A DNA stretch of 64,000 bases. Source: Agelaius tricolor. Lineage: Eukaryota; Chordata; Aves; Passeriformes; Icteridae. How positions within the stretch are numbered: the stretch's first letter is position 1; each line of letters starts with the position of its first letter. The stretch is from NCBI GenBank assembly GCA_023055355.1, contig JALJCS010000024.1, forward strand, positions 9,377,501 through 9,441,500. Reading direction: 5' to 3'. A model generated the notes under the pieces. The model was given only the letters and a program-made list of their open reading frames with translations. It ran no database searches and was not told the DNA's origin. This document shows, one piece after another, positions 41,901 to 53,460 of the stretch. A program made the translations under genes and the position numbers.

Positions 41901-44900
41901 AAGGAATGGAACAGAGGGCACAACATGCTTATATAATAAATTTTAAAAATTCTCTCTTAGGGTTTTCCAGGAGCAATGAGATTATTAAAAGGCTCAAAGC
42001 CTTCTAAATGAAGCCCACTTTATAAAAAACCGTCTGGTTTAAAGCAGTTGGAAGAGGAGGAAGAAAGGAAGGAAGGAAAAGAAGATCTTGTTCGTAGCCC
42101 TCAGTGCTCTGCCCAGTAGCCCTTGAGAGAGGCTGCAGGAAGATGAACATGTGTATTTCATTATGAACTGAAAACATGTTCACTAAGCTACAGTTTTTAA
42201 GCAAAGGTGCCTGATTCAGCCTATATGCAGGGAATGGGTTCCTTCTGCATCTTACTTCACAGAAGCTGACAGGAACCAACAAGTTAATCAGTGAATCAGA
42301 AAGTGGGTTTCACAGAGCTACAAAAATGCTGTGCAGCTGACATGCAACACATTTTTTTGCTTCTCTTCTTTAAAGTGGTTTTAGACAGTGTTAAATAATA
42401 GTATCTGTGACCTGAGAGAAATTTAGTACATTGATAGTGGGCTGCTTGCTCAAAGAACATGGACACTTTTGTTCTATCCACACATCTTCTTCCCTCTTGC
42501 ATGTGGTCAGCAGCACCTTGGTGGATGTCACATACAAGAGAGGAAAGAAGAAACTCTGGATTCTTTCATATGTGTTTTGCCTATCAGGCTGGGAAATTAC
42601 AAAAAGAAGAGGATCAGATCTCAGCTGACACCACCAGTATTGGCCTCCCTCACCCAGGGAGAAAGAAAGGCTCAGAACCACTAATAGCTTCCCAATTTTC
42701 TACCCCAAGCACCAATACAGTTCAGGGCAACCAGAGAGTTCCCTGTCAGTCCCCTGTAATCTGTCACTGGTGCTCAGGACATAGCTCTCAGCATAAATGT
42801 TTTGCACACTTTCTGTTCAGCTTGTGCTTCTCACTCAGGGCAAAGAACATGTTTCAAGACTGCTCTCAAGGCAGATGAGCACTTTCCACATACTAGCCAT
42901 TCTGTGGTTGGGTAACAGGCAGGGAAACACAGGAAACCACTGATTAAAAGCCAAATAAATTAGCAAAATAAGAAATGGCCTTTTACATCAAAAGCTGCAA
43001 CTTTGATGAAGTCCTACGGCCTATGAGGAGGCATCTGTGCTTGGGAGAAGAAAGCTTTTTCTATGCTCTAAGCTCATAAAATACAACAGTACTGAAGATT
43101 CCAAAGCCCTATGCACAGCAATTCAATGAGTGCAGGTTACAAGAGTGAAATGAGAGGCCAGAAGGAGTGAAGTTCAGTTAGCACACGTGCAGAACAGTGT
43201 AAGGCAGCCACATCTAATGTGAACCCTCAGTACTCTCAACAGGGCCCCACAAAGTGCTCAGAAAGAGCACACAGGGATCCCTCCCAAAAGCAGCTGGGAA
43301 CTTACAAATAGAAATTTACTGATTCCATCCTGCCATGGACTAGGATACAGGGGTTTCTTTAGTTAAGAATCATCCAGATTAGACCCTGTAAGTAGAAACA
43401 CACAAATGCATAGCAGATCCTGAGAATCTGATTTTGACTTCCTTTTCCACTGGGAAAATGGCTGCAGGTTTGAGGTGAGGTGGGCACAAGAGCATCAGTC
43501 TTTCTATGACATCCAACTGTTCTAGCATCACCAGCCAGGTCTATGGGAATCTCCAGGCATTTGCTGCCACAAATCTCCCCAGAATTCACCTCCTGAGCTC
43601 TGTACCAGGCTGACTGTTAGAGCACTGCATGTGTGCATGACATCCATTTGGATCCCCATTGACTGGTGGTGGTAACTGAAGTAAAGATCTCTGCACCAGG
43701 AAAGAAATCCAATAATCCACCTGCTCCTGGCCCATGCTGCTTTTGTTTGGTTTATTTCTGGTTTTCTATCTCATCCATGGAGCCCTTCAAAAGCCATGCA
43801 TAAACAGAGCTGCCCATACACAAGGGGCTCACGAGTTCCCTCAGGGTTATACTCTTATCTCTACCTGTGTTAACACTGGTGCCTCCTTGGGCTGAACACC
43901 CAAAACAATTGCTGGGAGCATAAAACAAGAGCTGAGAGAAGTGTATTCTGCTCTCCATAAATGGCAAGACTTAATGAGTGCTGCTGCAGATTTAGATGTG
44001 TCAGACTTCACAAACAAATCCTCTGAAAAGACCAAGTTACAAAGTATCTTTCTGCTAGCAAACACAGGAAAAATACCTTATTGTATGTACCCCTGGAGGA
44101 TTTTATGGCAACCTACTACCACTGATACAATTGTGTTTTCAATGAAGAAACAACAATTTCTTCAGAATCAGTTATATTTACCACTGTGAAACAGTGCTGA
44201 AAGCTCAAAGAGTGATTCCAACATCCTCCTCTCAGCCTCCAGCTCCATTCCCTTGGGCACCTGTCTTGCAGTGACAATTGTTGGTGGAGGGAAGCATGGG
44301 AATGCATTAATCATAAACAGGCTCTTCTTCACCACCTGAGAAAAGCAGCATTTCTCCACCATAGCTCAGTTAGGGAGGCCAAGCTGCACATTGGTAAAAT
44401 TTACAGGTGCAACAGCTCAGTTCTCAATCATCATCATCGCCATTATTTATTTGTGTTTACAGCACATAAATGTTACCAACTCAGAGCAGAACCCCAGGAC
44501 ACATCTTGCTCACACACATGCAGGGGGAAGACTGCTCTTCCCCTGGGCACTTGCAGTCCAGGGACCAGACCACAGACAGTTACTGTGATTTAAAAAAGTG
44601 TTTTCACAGAGTGTAGCTTGCCATCTGCTAAAACTTAACACTCTGGCCAGTAAACATGGGCCTACTGCTCTACAGGAGTAAGGACACATCACAGGGGTTG
44701 GTGCTCCCAAATACAATGCTGCAACACTCATGCAGCTTTACTGCACCTCCAGTGACAAAGAAACAAAGTTCATAAAGTGAATGAGGAAAAAAAAAAACAT
44801 CTACTTTATCTACTAGAATAAATTTTTAATAATGTTACTGCACAGAAACCACAAAAAACCAGCTTTTTTTCCTAATGAACAAATTAAGTTTCTATGACTT

Positions 44901-46090
44901 CCCTTAAAAAAGAAAAAAAACCAACTATTTGCTGTTCTGTGATTTTCTTTTTAGGAAAACAGATAATCATAATGATAATTAGAAGGATGCCAGAAATTAA
45001 CAATAATCTCTGTGTGCAAGTACATTTCTAAAAATGTGCCCGTCAGACACACAATAGGTACTATTATATCTAGGTACTGTCCTATCCAGATGGTGCAATT
45101 AAAGAGCTAGAAAAAGTGAGCTACAAAAGAAAACTTAAAAGGTAAAAAAAATATTATTCAGAGAAATAATTATTAGTTTACAAGAGAAGAAAAAGTACAA
45201 ACACTGAGAAAGAAACATAGTTGTTTGATTAAACTGCTAAACAAAGGCAGAAAAATCATATTAAATACAGGTTAAGTTTCACTGATACTGTTTTTAGTCA
45301 CATAATCTTAAGACTGTTCTATGATCTTGAAGTGCCAGAGTCTAGGCATTTAAATTAAACTGGACTACACATTAAAAGGAGTCCTGATCAAAACAAACAT
45401 CAGAACAAGCAGACAAGTTTGCATGACTTGTGAGAGTCTTCTCCAATTCCTGGGCTGTACTGTCAAAGGAACAAAGAAATCACAGATGTGATAGTCCTGC
45501 CTCTTTTAGGTGATAACCATTACTTTAATATCAAAGTGCAAAGCTAATTTTTAGGCAAAAGCCATCCCAAGAGATGGAGAAGTAACATTATTCTCACCTT
45601 GCAGGTGAGAAACTGCAAAATCACCCATGAAAGGCAAGTGGTATTTCAGAAGATACTGGTGAAGTAACTGGCAAAAGTTCTTTGGCACTACTGTTCAGCT
45701 TCTTCAATTTAATCCAACAGCTGTTGGAGCCTCATGCTCTGTCTCTGGCCAAGCCTTAAATTTCCCCCAGGCATCAACTGCACCTCAATTCTTGCTTAGA
45801 GCTCACAGAAGTGGTGACAGGGCTGTGCAGAGCATCCCCAGCTCTGCCAGGGCTCTCAGTCCTGCAAGGCAGCAGCACCTCAGCGTCTCTGCTCTTCCCA
45901 CTACAGCCTCACCCAGGGCTGATGACCCCCAGCAGAATTCATAAGCCCAGCACCTCTCATCACACTAAAGTCAGCAAGATGTACACAGCTTTCTCAGGCA
46001 TGTCTGTCAACATTGTCAGGGATCAATCCAGAGACCTTCCCCATCTCCTTCCTACTGCAGAAGTCCAAGCTTAGACTTAATGGCTGAAAC
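35981..46090. other. Intron 1, nothing recognised apart from a purine tract
   Basis: AT-rich, especially 38.3-40.6 kb. Open frames are mostly below 100 codons; the longest, 139 codons at 42459-42878, overlaps frames on both strands and has no recognisable domain. Confidence 0.55.
42051..42085. repeat. Purine tract with (GGAA)n
   Basis: A nearly pure purine run containing four GGAA units. Such tracts can bind ETS factors in vitro or form triplex DNA, but nothing beyond composition supports a role here. Confidence 0.8.
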
Positions 46091-46310
46091 ACAGAATCAC
46101 AGAATGGTTTGGTTTGGAAGGGACCATAAAGTTCATCGAGTTCCAGCCCCCCTGCCATAGGCAGGAAACCTTCCCCTAGACCATGTATCTCAAAGCCCCA
46201 TCCATCCAGGCCTTGGACAGCTCCAGGAATGGGGCACCCACAGCATCTCCAGGCAACTTTTTCCAGTGTCTCACACCCTTGCAGTGGAGAATTTTCTCCT
46301 TCCTAAAGAA
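46091..46310 (-). mobile_element. CR1 LINE 3' end, minus orientation
   Basis: The reverse orientation of the avian CR1 3' end: 'acagaatcacagaatggttt', 'ttggaagggacca', 'gttcatcgagttccagccccc', 'tgccataggcagg', 'caaagccccatccatccagg', then 'ttttccagtgtctcacaccct' and 'ttctccttccta'. It is comparatively well preserved and so probably a younger copy. It lies in the same orientation as SORCS2 transcription. Confidence 0.92.
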
Positions 46311-49300
46311 GTAAAGCACAGCAAAGGATCCCACACATTATTTCTTTAGAAGTGGTTTTGTCATTGGTGATTTGTTAGAGTTTTAAATTATTATTACTGG
46401 GACAGGGGGTTGGGATGGGAATGTTTGGTAAGGAATGTGAGACTTTGAGAATAAAAATTCTGAAGATGTTGCAGGTTATCAAGTTTCATTCTGAGGTACA
46501 GCAAGAAGTCATATACTGCAGAATAGTTTCAACGTATACTTTCTGCTTTTGCATAAATGAAGTTGAGTTTTCAGAACAACAGAAGGATCCCACCTGATTG
46601 TACTGCCCATTCTCTCTCCTTTATGCGAACAACCTTTGGTCTTAACTGACACAAACATAAAATATTATATTTGGACAGGCAAAAGACTTGGCATAAAAGC
46701 TTCTGCAACCTGGGCAGTTTCATGTTTTAAATTCATAAGGTGGTCCATACCTTACAGAGCTTTCCATTTTAGCAGGACAATTACTGTTTTTATGAAAAGC
46801 TCATAATTTCCCCCTTCCATTCTTTAAAAAAGGATCTTCTACTCTATTGAATTTTAATAAAGTCCAAAGAGATGTCCTCAATTCTTTCTCCAAAGATGTA
46901 TATCAGTAGATTTCTAAGACCATCAGCTTGGGAAGAATGGATTATGTTCCCACAGGGATATGTGAACTGCTATCCCCAGCCTAAACCCATCCCTTATGAT
47001 TGCTTTGTTTATCATGCACGTGCACTGCATCAGCAGTATCAGAGGGAGGATTTCAATCTGGTCTCTCTCTAGAGTGTACATTGCCAAATTTCCCTCTTAG
47101 ATTTAAACTGAGCCTGTCCCAGTGTCAGCACAGTAGTTTTGCTATAATAGTTTGTTCCTAAGCAAGTCAGGTAATGCCAGTCAAACCAGCAAACCAGGTA
47201 AAACCAGGAATGGCTGCAGGTTCATGGAGGAGGACTTGGAAGCATGTTTGAAATACACATTTACTAATTAAATTTTATATCAATTTTAAGTGTCTGCTTA
47301 GGGGATGAGAAGAGGTGCTATCTCTCCTTCAGCAGCTGGAATTTACTGAAATGTGGATAGATCTCAGCAGGCAGCAATATGACTTACAGCCAGATGTAAG
47401 GCTGGTAGAGAGGGAAAACAGAGGCTGGCAGAAGCAAATAGATGAAGTAAGCCAGAAACTTTATACCAATAAAAAAGAAAAAGGAAAAAGAAATTTTAAA
47501 CTCCTGAGTTACTTCAATCAGATTAAAATCATTCTGCTTTCCATGTGGGATTCTGCTGTTCCATTCAAATATGATTATTGGGTTTGGTTTCTGTTTGTTT
47601 TTATAATCACACTCTCATCTCAAGGAATTTTAAGAAAAACCTTCCCTATGGGAAATCTACTTTTCACTTTGCAATATATCTGCCATTTATCAAAGGTCTG
47701 AGCTGTCAGAATTTTTGACCTCATGCTCCCTTTAGTTTCATAAAATGTAGTCTGACTACTCTGCAGAAACACCACCCAAACCTTACCAGAAATGGACTTT
47801 AGCCCATGTTTGCACAGATAACTACATTTACCATTACAGGTACTGCAACAGTAGTGTTGAACTCAATGCTTTTTGTAGTTTTCCTCACAACTGATGGCAA
47901 CTGAACAAAACAGAAACCAATTAAATAAAACATCTGCCAGAAGAATACATGTAGTCATCACTAGCCTCTACAAACCATAATGGTGAAACTGTATCAAAAA
48001 GAGAAAGTTTCTAAATTGAACAAAGTATCTGTACATCAAATATAAACAAGTCTGTATCTGCTAAAGTTTTTGTGTGTAGCAGTATCTGTACACATGCAAT
48101 AAATCTTTCTTTTTGGTAAACCACTGCTTTTCAGGACTCAAAAAAATGTATGTGCATATTTATATTTATTTTCCAAAACAAACATGTTTATGGGGGATCA
48201 CGACATCAAGTTACTGCACAAATAAGCACCTGCATGGACTTAATATTTTGACAACAAACAAAAAAATTAAATACTGGCACCATGAAACTGCAGACTTAGA
48301 AGAAGCTGGCCAAAGTCCTGCTCACACTACTTTAGCAGTCTGCACACAGCACAAAGAGCAGCCCCTGAATCAAAATCAATTGTGAATACAAGTCTCATTC
48401 TCCCCCTATTTCTGCTTTGGCTTTGATTTTTATTTTTTTTTTAAATTGGCTAGTATGAATGCAGAACGGGAATTCTTCAGGAGGGTCAAAAAGAATATAG
48501 TTTTGCAAACAAAGTTGCTTATCTAGCACCAAAAAAAAGAGTTCCTGGGATGACTAAGGTCTCTTCAAAGGAAAAGTAGGATTTTTAAAAGCTGTCATGA
48601 ATTGAGTATTTTTCCCCCAAATCAGAAAGGCTTGCATATTTTTAGTAAATCTGGGCACATGCATATTTAGCTTAACACACCAAGGGCTATTCTTTTAGCA
48701 TGCCACCTGTATATATTCCAATTCTCAGTGTTATTTATCATTACATGGATGGCAATTACTTGCCCTTCCCACAGTAAATGAGTGTTGCACCACCCACCTG
48801 CCATGTCTTCAGTTTATGATATTTTAAGACTGGCAGGAAAATTAGTTCCACTTGCATGAGCCTTTGTCTGAAAGTAAGACCACACAACAGCTTTCTGTGG
48901 GCAGAGGGGACAGAGAGCAGAAATACTAATTGCAGGAATTCACTAACCAGATACATTCTTGCTGTGACAAGTACAGGCTTTGCAAGACCTACACCACCAG
49001 TGATGGTTTTGACTATACATCCCACTGCAAAGAAAGGCTGGGGACATGCTTCTTGTTCATAGGATTTGTAAATAATTATTAGACTACAAAATAAAGTAAT
49101 GAGGACACAAAGCCAGAAGCAATTTGCCTATCTCCCAGTACAGCTCTCTCTTGACAAAACAAGGAATTGTACCCTGATCTTCCCAGCGATTCAAGCCCAC
49201 TTCACAATCATGCAACCACATCCTCTGCTTTGCCATCAAAGCCACCATTTCTCTAACTCACCAAACTAAGAGCATTACAAGAGGATAATAAGTCAATATC

Positions 49301-51939
49301 AGACTTCTACAGTACAGAGAAGAGGGAAGAGAGAGGATCAATTTAATTTATAGCCACCCTAGCTTCTCTCAAGACATCTCATGCAACCAAAAATCTCACA
49401 GCCCTACAACTGCAGCGCAGGATGATTTACACAATGGAAATTATTTTTTTAAAACTCCATCTGCACATCAACCTAACCTCTGCCCCTCTCACATTTATGT
49501 ATTTGCCCTTGATCCACACACAAGTACTCCATGGCAGCACTTTCAATGAGCTGTTCATGCAGGTGAACATCCCTGAGGGATGCAGCTGCCCTCTCTGCTT
49601 TTATAGTTATTTATCTCTTCATCATGGAGCTCAAAGGAATAATCCTATTGCAAATTTCTTCTTCATTTATTTTACTAGGTGAGGTGTTTAAGAGGATATG
49701 TGATCATCTGGAGCTCATCACTGTCAAATTTTCAGCCACAGCTGTAAAGGGTAAAGAAACCAGTTTAGCTCCTTGGTTTACAAAGTGCTGAGTACCTCCA
49801 ATGAGGTGCCAAATGTGTGTGGTGACACTTTCAGATTGCTGAGTGCCTCCTGAGGTTAGCAGGGCCTGATCCAAAACCCCACTGCAGGAATGACAACCCT
49901 TTCCTTGGCTGCAATGTTCCTGGGACAGAACAGAGCTTTGAGACTCAAGCCTGTGCTTCCAAGACAAGGAAAAACTTGCCACAGATTTAAGAACATAGAA
50001 TAAGGTGGCAGGTTTGAGAAGCACTGGATCATAGTGTTCCTACCTGCAAACAACCCAGAGTAATATAAATAAATTCATACATATCTACTTAAAGAAATAG
50101 ACATTCAAAACTACTTTAAATATGTTTGGGATCAGGTGCTTATTTTCAATTGTTTGAATATAACATACAGACATGCAGCAAAATTCTCTCCAATCCTCTG
50201 GAGGCCATCCTGTTTCCTCTGAGCTTAATGTATTTCTTCCACTCCTTAAAAAAATAATAATAAAGAAAAAAATATTCTATGAACTCTCTTTACAAATCAT
50301 TTTTCTCTGGAAACCTTTGTTAAAATCAGCCCTTCTTCTGCAAGCATGCAATAAAACAAAGCTAACTAACATGAAAAGAAGCTGAAAAAATGCTGACAGT
50401 CATATTGTAAAACATCCAGTGCAAAGACTGGCTGCTTTCATTTGGGTTAAGGCAGCAAAGTCCCTCCTTAACAGGTCACTTGTTCAAATACTATCTTGCT
50501 TGACAGTAATCAGCTGATGGCAGGCAGAGTAAGCACCATACTTTGTGAGGAACTTTGCAAAAGTATTTTTATTGAATGTATAAATAATGTACAGAACGTT
50601 TGCAGGCATTTGTGATGAGTGTGTCCTTCTGCAATATTGAATTAGTAGATAGTAAATAAGCAAACAAAAAAAGAGCTAAGTTGCAGCAAAGACTGTAACC
50701 ACTTTCATTTCTTTTGACAGTTGCCACTTATCTTTGCTTTTGAAGAGACTATGTGGTAGTATTCTAGTAAGGGAGCTGTAGCATACTGTGAAAAAATAAT
50801 AACATTTTAGCAATACAAGCCCTCACTGCAGCATCTGTTATTAAATCTTTGCAGAGAGGCGAGGCGAGACCGCTAGTCATAACTGTGGATTAGCAAGGTT
50901 CTACTATATTCATTTTAGAGTGCAGAATGCTTTGCATGAAAGCTGTTACTTGCCTTCTATGTCAAAAAATGAACTTATGCCAACTTTTTAATACCGAATT
51001 CTTCAAGGAAGCTGTCCTAACAGCCTGCAAGCACTGTCCACAAAAAAATAGCAGCCGTCTAATAGCAGAGAAATGGAGGAAGGACAGAATCAGAATAGCT
51101 GATGCTGCTGATTTGCAACACTTTCTTTTCACAGAAAATGACCATCATCTTACACTTCCTTCCTGAGCAAACCAAAAACTGCCTTTGAAAGTGTCAAGCT
51201 TTATGATGCTGACTTCAACTCTGACACCCGATTATACAAGAGCATTAACATAAGCGCTCAGCATGCTCCAGGGAATCACTGCATCCTCATCAGTGGAGCC
51301 TTAGCAGCTCCACATCCTGGCTGACTCCCTAGCAAGACAGGCAAAAACCCGGGACTTCAGGTCCTAGAGAAAGGATGATAATTCACATACTTATGGGAAG
51401 TATAACACACACACTCTGAACTGAGCCAAGTTTAAGTAAACTTTATACTAAATTCACAAAGTTCAAGCAGAGTCAGAGCTTAGCTGAATGTAGTTAAAAC
51501 GCTCAGGAGTTTTCCAGAAACACGAAAATCCTCCAGGAGAAAGTTCATCTTAAGCTTTCATAACGATATTTTCCTGACTATGAAGTTACACAGACAGTGC
51601 AAGGTGCTATGTAATATTTACCCATGACGCCCACTGTTATGATATAACGTTTCAGTGAAGAATAAATTAGAAGCAGCAAATCCCTGAAACCACCCTTGTG
51701 AATACACAACCATTAATGGATTAATACATAAAGAAGTGAAGACTAGCTGAAACTGAAAATTAGTTTAAAAAATCTTTGTGGCACCCACCGTGAGAGTTGC
51801 TGTCTAAAGCAGACAAACAATAAAGGCAAGACACATTGCTTTAACCGTGAAAAGTTGTGAACACTGATGCTCTAACGCAGTATCACTGGTCCCAGCGCAA
51901 GGTTTTTATGCACCGATGTGGCTGTAAAAGCCCCCTCGG
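46311..51939. other. Intron 1 proximal part
   Basis: No element was confidently recognised. A frame of 128 codons at 47315-47701 has no domain and no start-site support. A small isolated CpG cluster lies at about 50856-50876. The 'gcctgatccaaaacccc' segment near 49863 faintly recalls old amniote interspersed repeats, too weakly to call. Confidence 0.55.
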
Positions 51940-52656
51940 AGAGCTGCTGCTATTCCGGACCTTTGCGGGACTTCCCTACGCACCTGCGGCGCCCTCCCGC
52001 TCTCTCACTCCTGCTGCTCACATCACCTCAAACCCAGAGCTACGTTTTATTTCATTTCCCGTTTGTTTCGGGTTTTTCTTTCCCCGGCGCTTGAGGAGGC
52101 AGAGCGCGGCGTGGGGGAGATTACATGGGGATAACTGAATCGCGGTGAATCGATTAAGCCTCGACAATTTAATCTGGGACTTCTTGCGGAGCTGGAGGAG
52201 ATAATCCCCGCACCGCAGGTCGTCCGTGCCTCTCCTTTACCCGGATACCCTGGCACAGACCCGGGGGCACGCCGGCCGCACACGGACACCGCCTCGCCGG
52301 TCCGGAGCTAAGCCGCCTTCCTCCTCCTCCTCCTGCTCCTCCTCGCAGCGCGGCGCACACCGCGCACCCGGCGCCTCTGCAAGATGCGCGCTCGCAAACT
52401 TTCCAAACTTTCTGGGGAAGTGGCGAGGGGTACGCCGGGTCGGCCCGACCACGGCGGCGCTTCGCCTCCCGGCGGCACCTCACCGTCCGCAGCGCCCCGA
52501 GCGCTGCCCGCGGGGACTCCCCCGCCCCGGGCCGGCCAGCGGGAGGCGGGAGCAGCGCGCTCCGGCCGCACCGAGCGCAGGTTGCTCCCCGCAAGTTGGA
52601 AGAGCAAAGCAACGGCAAGGGCAGGGACCCCAAAGCCCGCCCGCGCTGCCCCTCGT

Positions 52657-52662
52657 ACTCAC
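52657..52662 (-). other. SORCS2: SORCS2 exon 1 splice donor (GTGAGT)
   Basis: Reading the minus strand, the codons for Glu-Asn-Ser-Ser are followed immediately by GTGAGT, a strong 5' splice site. The break falls after a complete codon. In SORCS2 the next family residues (VILIL...) come from exon 2, so exon and protein boundaries agree. Reading on in frame past this point gives sequence unrelated to VPS10. Confidence 0.9.
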
Positions 52663-53016
52663 GCTGCTGTTCTCGCCCGTCCAGTGCACCATCGCCTGGT
52701 TGTGAGACGCGTCCCCTTTCAGCACGAAGGAGGTGCTGATGAGGGAGACCTGCTCCCGGCCGGCCGCCAAGGATGCTCTCCTGGAGCGGCTGCTCCCCGC
52801 CGCCGCCCCGCCGCTCCACCGCGGCTCCGGCGGGCTGCGCGCCCCGCGGGTCAGGGCTACGGGGCGCGGGCGGCCGCAGGGCTCCGCGCAGCGCGGCGCG
52901 GCGGCGGCGCCCAGCACCGGCAGCAGCAGCAGCAGCAGCAGCAGCAGCGGCGGCGGCAGCCGGGCAGCCCCGCGCGGAGCGGCAGCGGCGGACACGCGTG
53001 GCCCGCCGTGCGCCAT
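52663..53016 (-). CDS. SORCS2: SORCS2 coding exon 1 (signal peptide, propeptide, start of VPS10 domain)
   Basis: First coding exon of a SorCS-family type I membrane receptor. In the known family, SORCS2 binds pro-neurotrophins, partners p75NTR and sorts neuronal cargo. The exon encodes 118 residues, phase 0. Seen: Met1 begins MAHGGP in an ideal GCCACCATGG context, with no other in-frame ATG in the open stretch back to about 53388. Residues 24-32 are nine leucines forming the signal-peptide core, with likely cleavage near the AAAA at 37-40. Residues 77-80 are RSRR, a furin-type propeptide site. Residues 89-118 are the conserved VPS10 start, including [13 protein letters not shown] and [14 protein letters not shown], with an N-glycosylation sequon at N116. 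The STSFVLKGD form fits SORCS2; SORCS1 and SORCS3 have a TTFALAGD-like form. Residues 41-76 look poorly conserved, as is usual for this propeptide. The remaining exons lie beyond position 1, outside the window. Confidence 0.93.
52921..52956. repeat. (CAG)9(CGG)3 trinucleotide tract inside SORCS2 exon 1
   Basis: The plus strand carries nine uninterrupted CAG units (52921-52947) followed by three CGG units (52948-52956). On the coding strand they read CCG x3 then CTG x9, which are Pro21-23 and Leu24-32 of the SORCS2 signal peptide. All nine leucines use the same codon with no interruption, as expected for a length-variable microsatellite. Confidence 0.95.
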
Positions 53017-53045
53017 GGTGGCTCTCCGGCGTGGTAGTGACAGGC

Positions 53046-53068
53046 GGGGAGGTGGCGGGGAGGGAGGG
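53046..53068 (+). promoter_or_regulatory. Canonical G-quadruplex motif, proximal
   Basis: Four G runs (GGGG, GGGG, GGG, GGG) are separated by loops of 7, 1 and 1 bases. They lie on the plus strand, which is the SORCS2 template strand, 30-52 bp upstream of the start codon. The coding strand and RNA are C-rich here. Confidence 0.75.
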
Positions 53069-53083
53069 AGACACCGCGGCGGA

Positions 53084-53102
53084 GGGCGGGGGCGGGGGAG
53101 GG
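53084..53102 (+). promoter_or_regulatory. GC-box cluster and second G-quadruplex motif
   Basis: Four G runs (3, 5, 5 and 3 or more) are separated by single-base loops, which is predicted to be a very stable quadruplex. The same bases contain overlapping GGGCGGGG GC boxes, the classic Sp1/KLF site. It lies 68-86 bp upstream of the SORCS2 ATG, so it is either in the 5' UTR or in the core promoter. Confidence 0.75.
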
Positions 53103-53120
53103 CTGTAACTGGAGCGGGGC

Positions 53121-53174
53121 TCAGCGGCAGCGCCGTGCGCGGGGCTGCGCGCCCAGCCGGGGCGGCGCCGCCAT
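53121..53174 (-). other. Possible 17-codon upstream ORF of SORCS2
   Basis: An ATG at 53174-53172 on the minus strand opens a 17-codon frame ending in TGA at 53123-53121, which is 104 nt before the SORCS2 ATG. G at +4 favours initiation, C at -3 does not. It matters only if the transcript starts upstream of 53174, which the sequence alone cannot show. Confidence 0.4.
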
Positions 53175-53460
53175 CTGCTGGTCCGCGCCGAAACGCCGGG
53201 CGGGCGCCGGCGCTCACGGACACGGGCACTCGCGCCCCGCGGGAGCCGCGGCGGGGACAGCTCTCCCCCGCCACTTGTGAACTTTCACCGAAAGCTCCAG
53301 GGAGACGCTTCCCAGAGCGCCCCAGCAAGATTCGCGCAGACGCTCGGCGCGGGTGCGCTGCAGCCCGAGGGGCGCGGAGGGCGAGCACCCACCGCTGCCT
53401 CCCTGGACACGAAGGATGGCCTTGGCTTGGCCGTCCGTCCCAGGAGGCCGCAGTGAACGG

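Larger units (their letters stand above)
1..52662 (-). other. SORCS2: SORCS2 intron 1 (5' portion, incomplete)
   Basis: Everything from the donor to position 1 is intronic with respect to SORCS2, transcribed right to left. SorCS genes characteristically have very long first introns. No VPS10 exon (for example one carrying LESSLWRSSDFG-like residues) was found on the minus strand, so the acceptor lies outside the window. The intron is AT-rich and sparsely populated with recognisable mobile elements. A nested gene, such as the prosaposin-like gene PSAPL1 that lies inside SORCS2 in mammals, was not seen. Confidence 0.85.
53017..53400 (-). promoter_or_regulatory. SORCS2: Presumed SORCS2 5' UTR and core promoter
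   Basis: This stretch lies directly upstream of the SORCS2 start codon, read on the minus strand. It is GC-rich, has Sp1-type GC boxes, and has no TATA element at a usual spacing. The transcription start cannot be placed from sequence alone. The only upstream ATG noticed in this interval lies at 53174-53172. Confidence 0.6.
51940..53460. promoter_or_regulatory. SORCS2: CpG island spanning the SORCS2 promoter and exon 1
   Basis: Base composition changes abruptly from AT-rich to very GC-rich with dense CpG near 51.94 kb, and returns to ordinary composition near 53.46 kb. The island covers the start of intron 1, all of exon 1 and the presumed 5' UTR and core promoter. No TATA box was seen upstream of the start codon; GC boxes occur near 53084-53102. 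This is the usual layout of a TATA-less vertebrate CpG-island promoter. The long open frames on both strands here (up to about 300 codons) reflect lack of stop codons in GC-rich DNA. The edges are estimates by eye. Confidence 0.88.

Noticed and set aside
42459..42878. 139-codon plus-strand open frame overlapped by frames on both strands
   Set aside because: Multiple overlapping frames with no domain indicate a local scarcity of stop codons, not a gene.
47315..47701. 128-codon plus-strand open frame with a hydrophobic stretch
   Set aside because: Hydrophobic residues follow from T-rich sequence. No homology recognised and no start-site support.
49820..50030. Possible ancient SINE or CR1 fragment
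   Set aside because: Only one short phrase resembles an old amniote repeat, and there is no ordered set of diagnostic segments.
1..52662. A nested PSAPL1-like or other gene inside SORCS2 intron 1
   Set aside because: No saposin-type cysteine pattern or long intronless frame appears on either strand.
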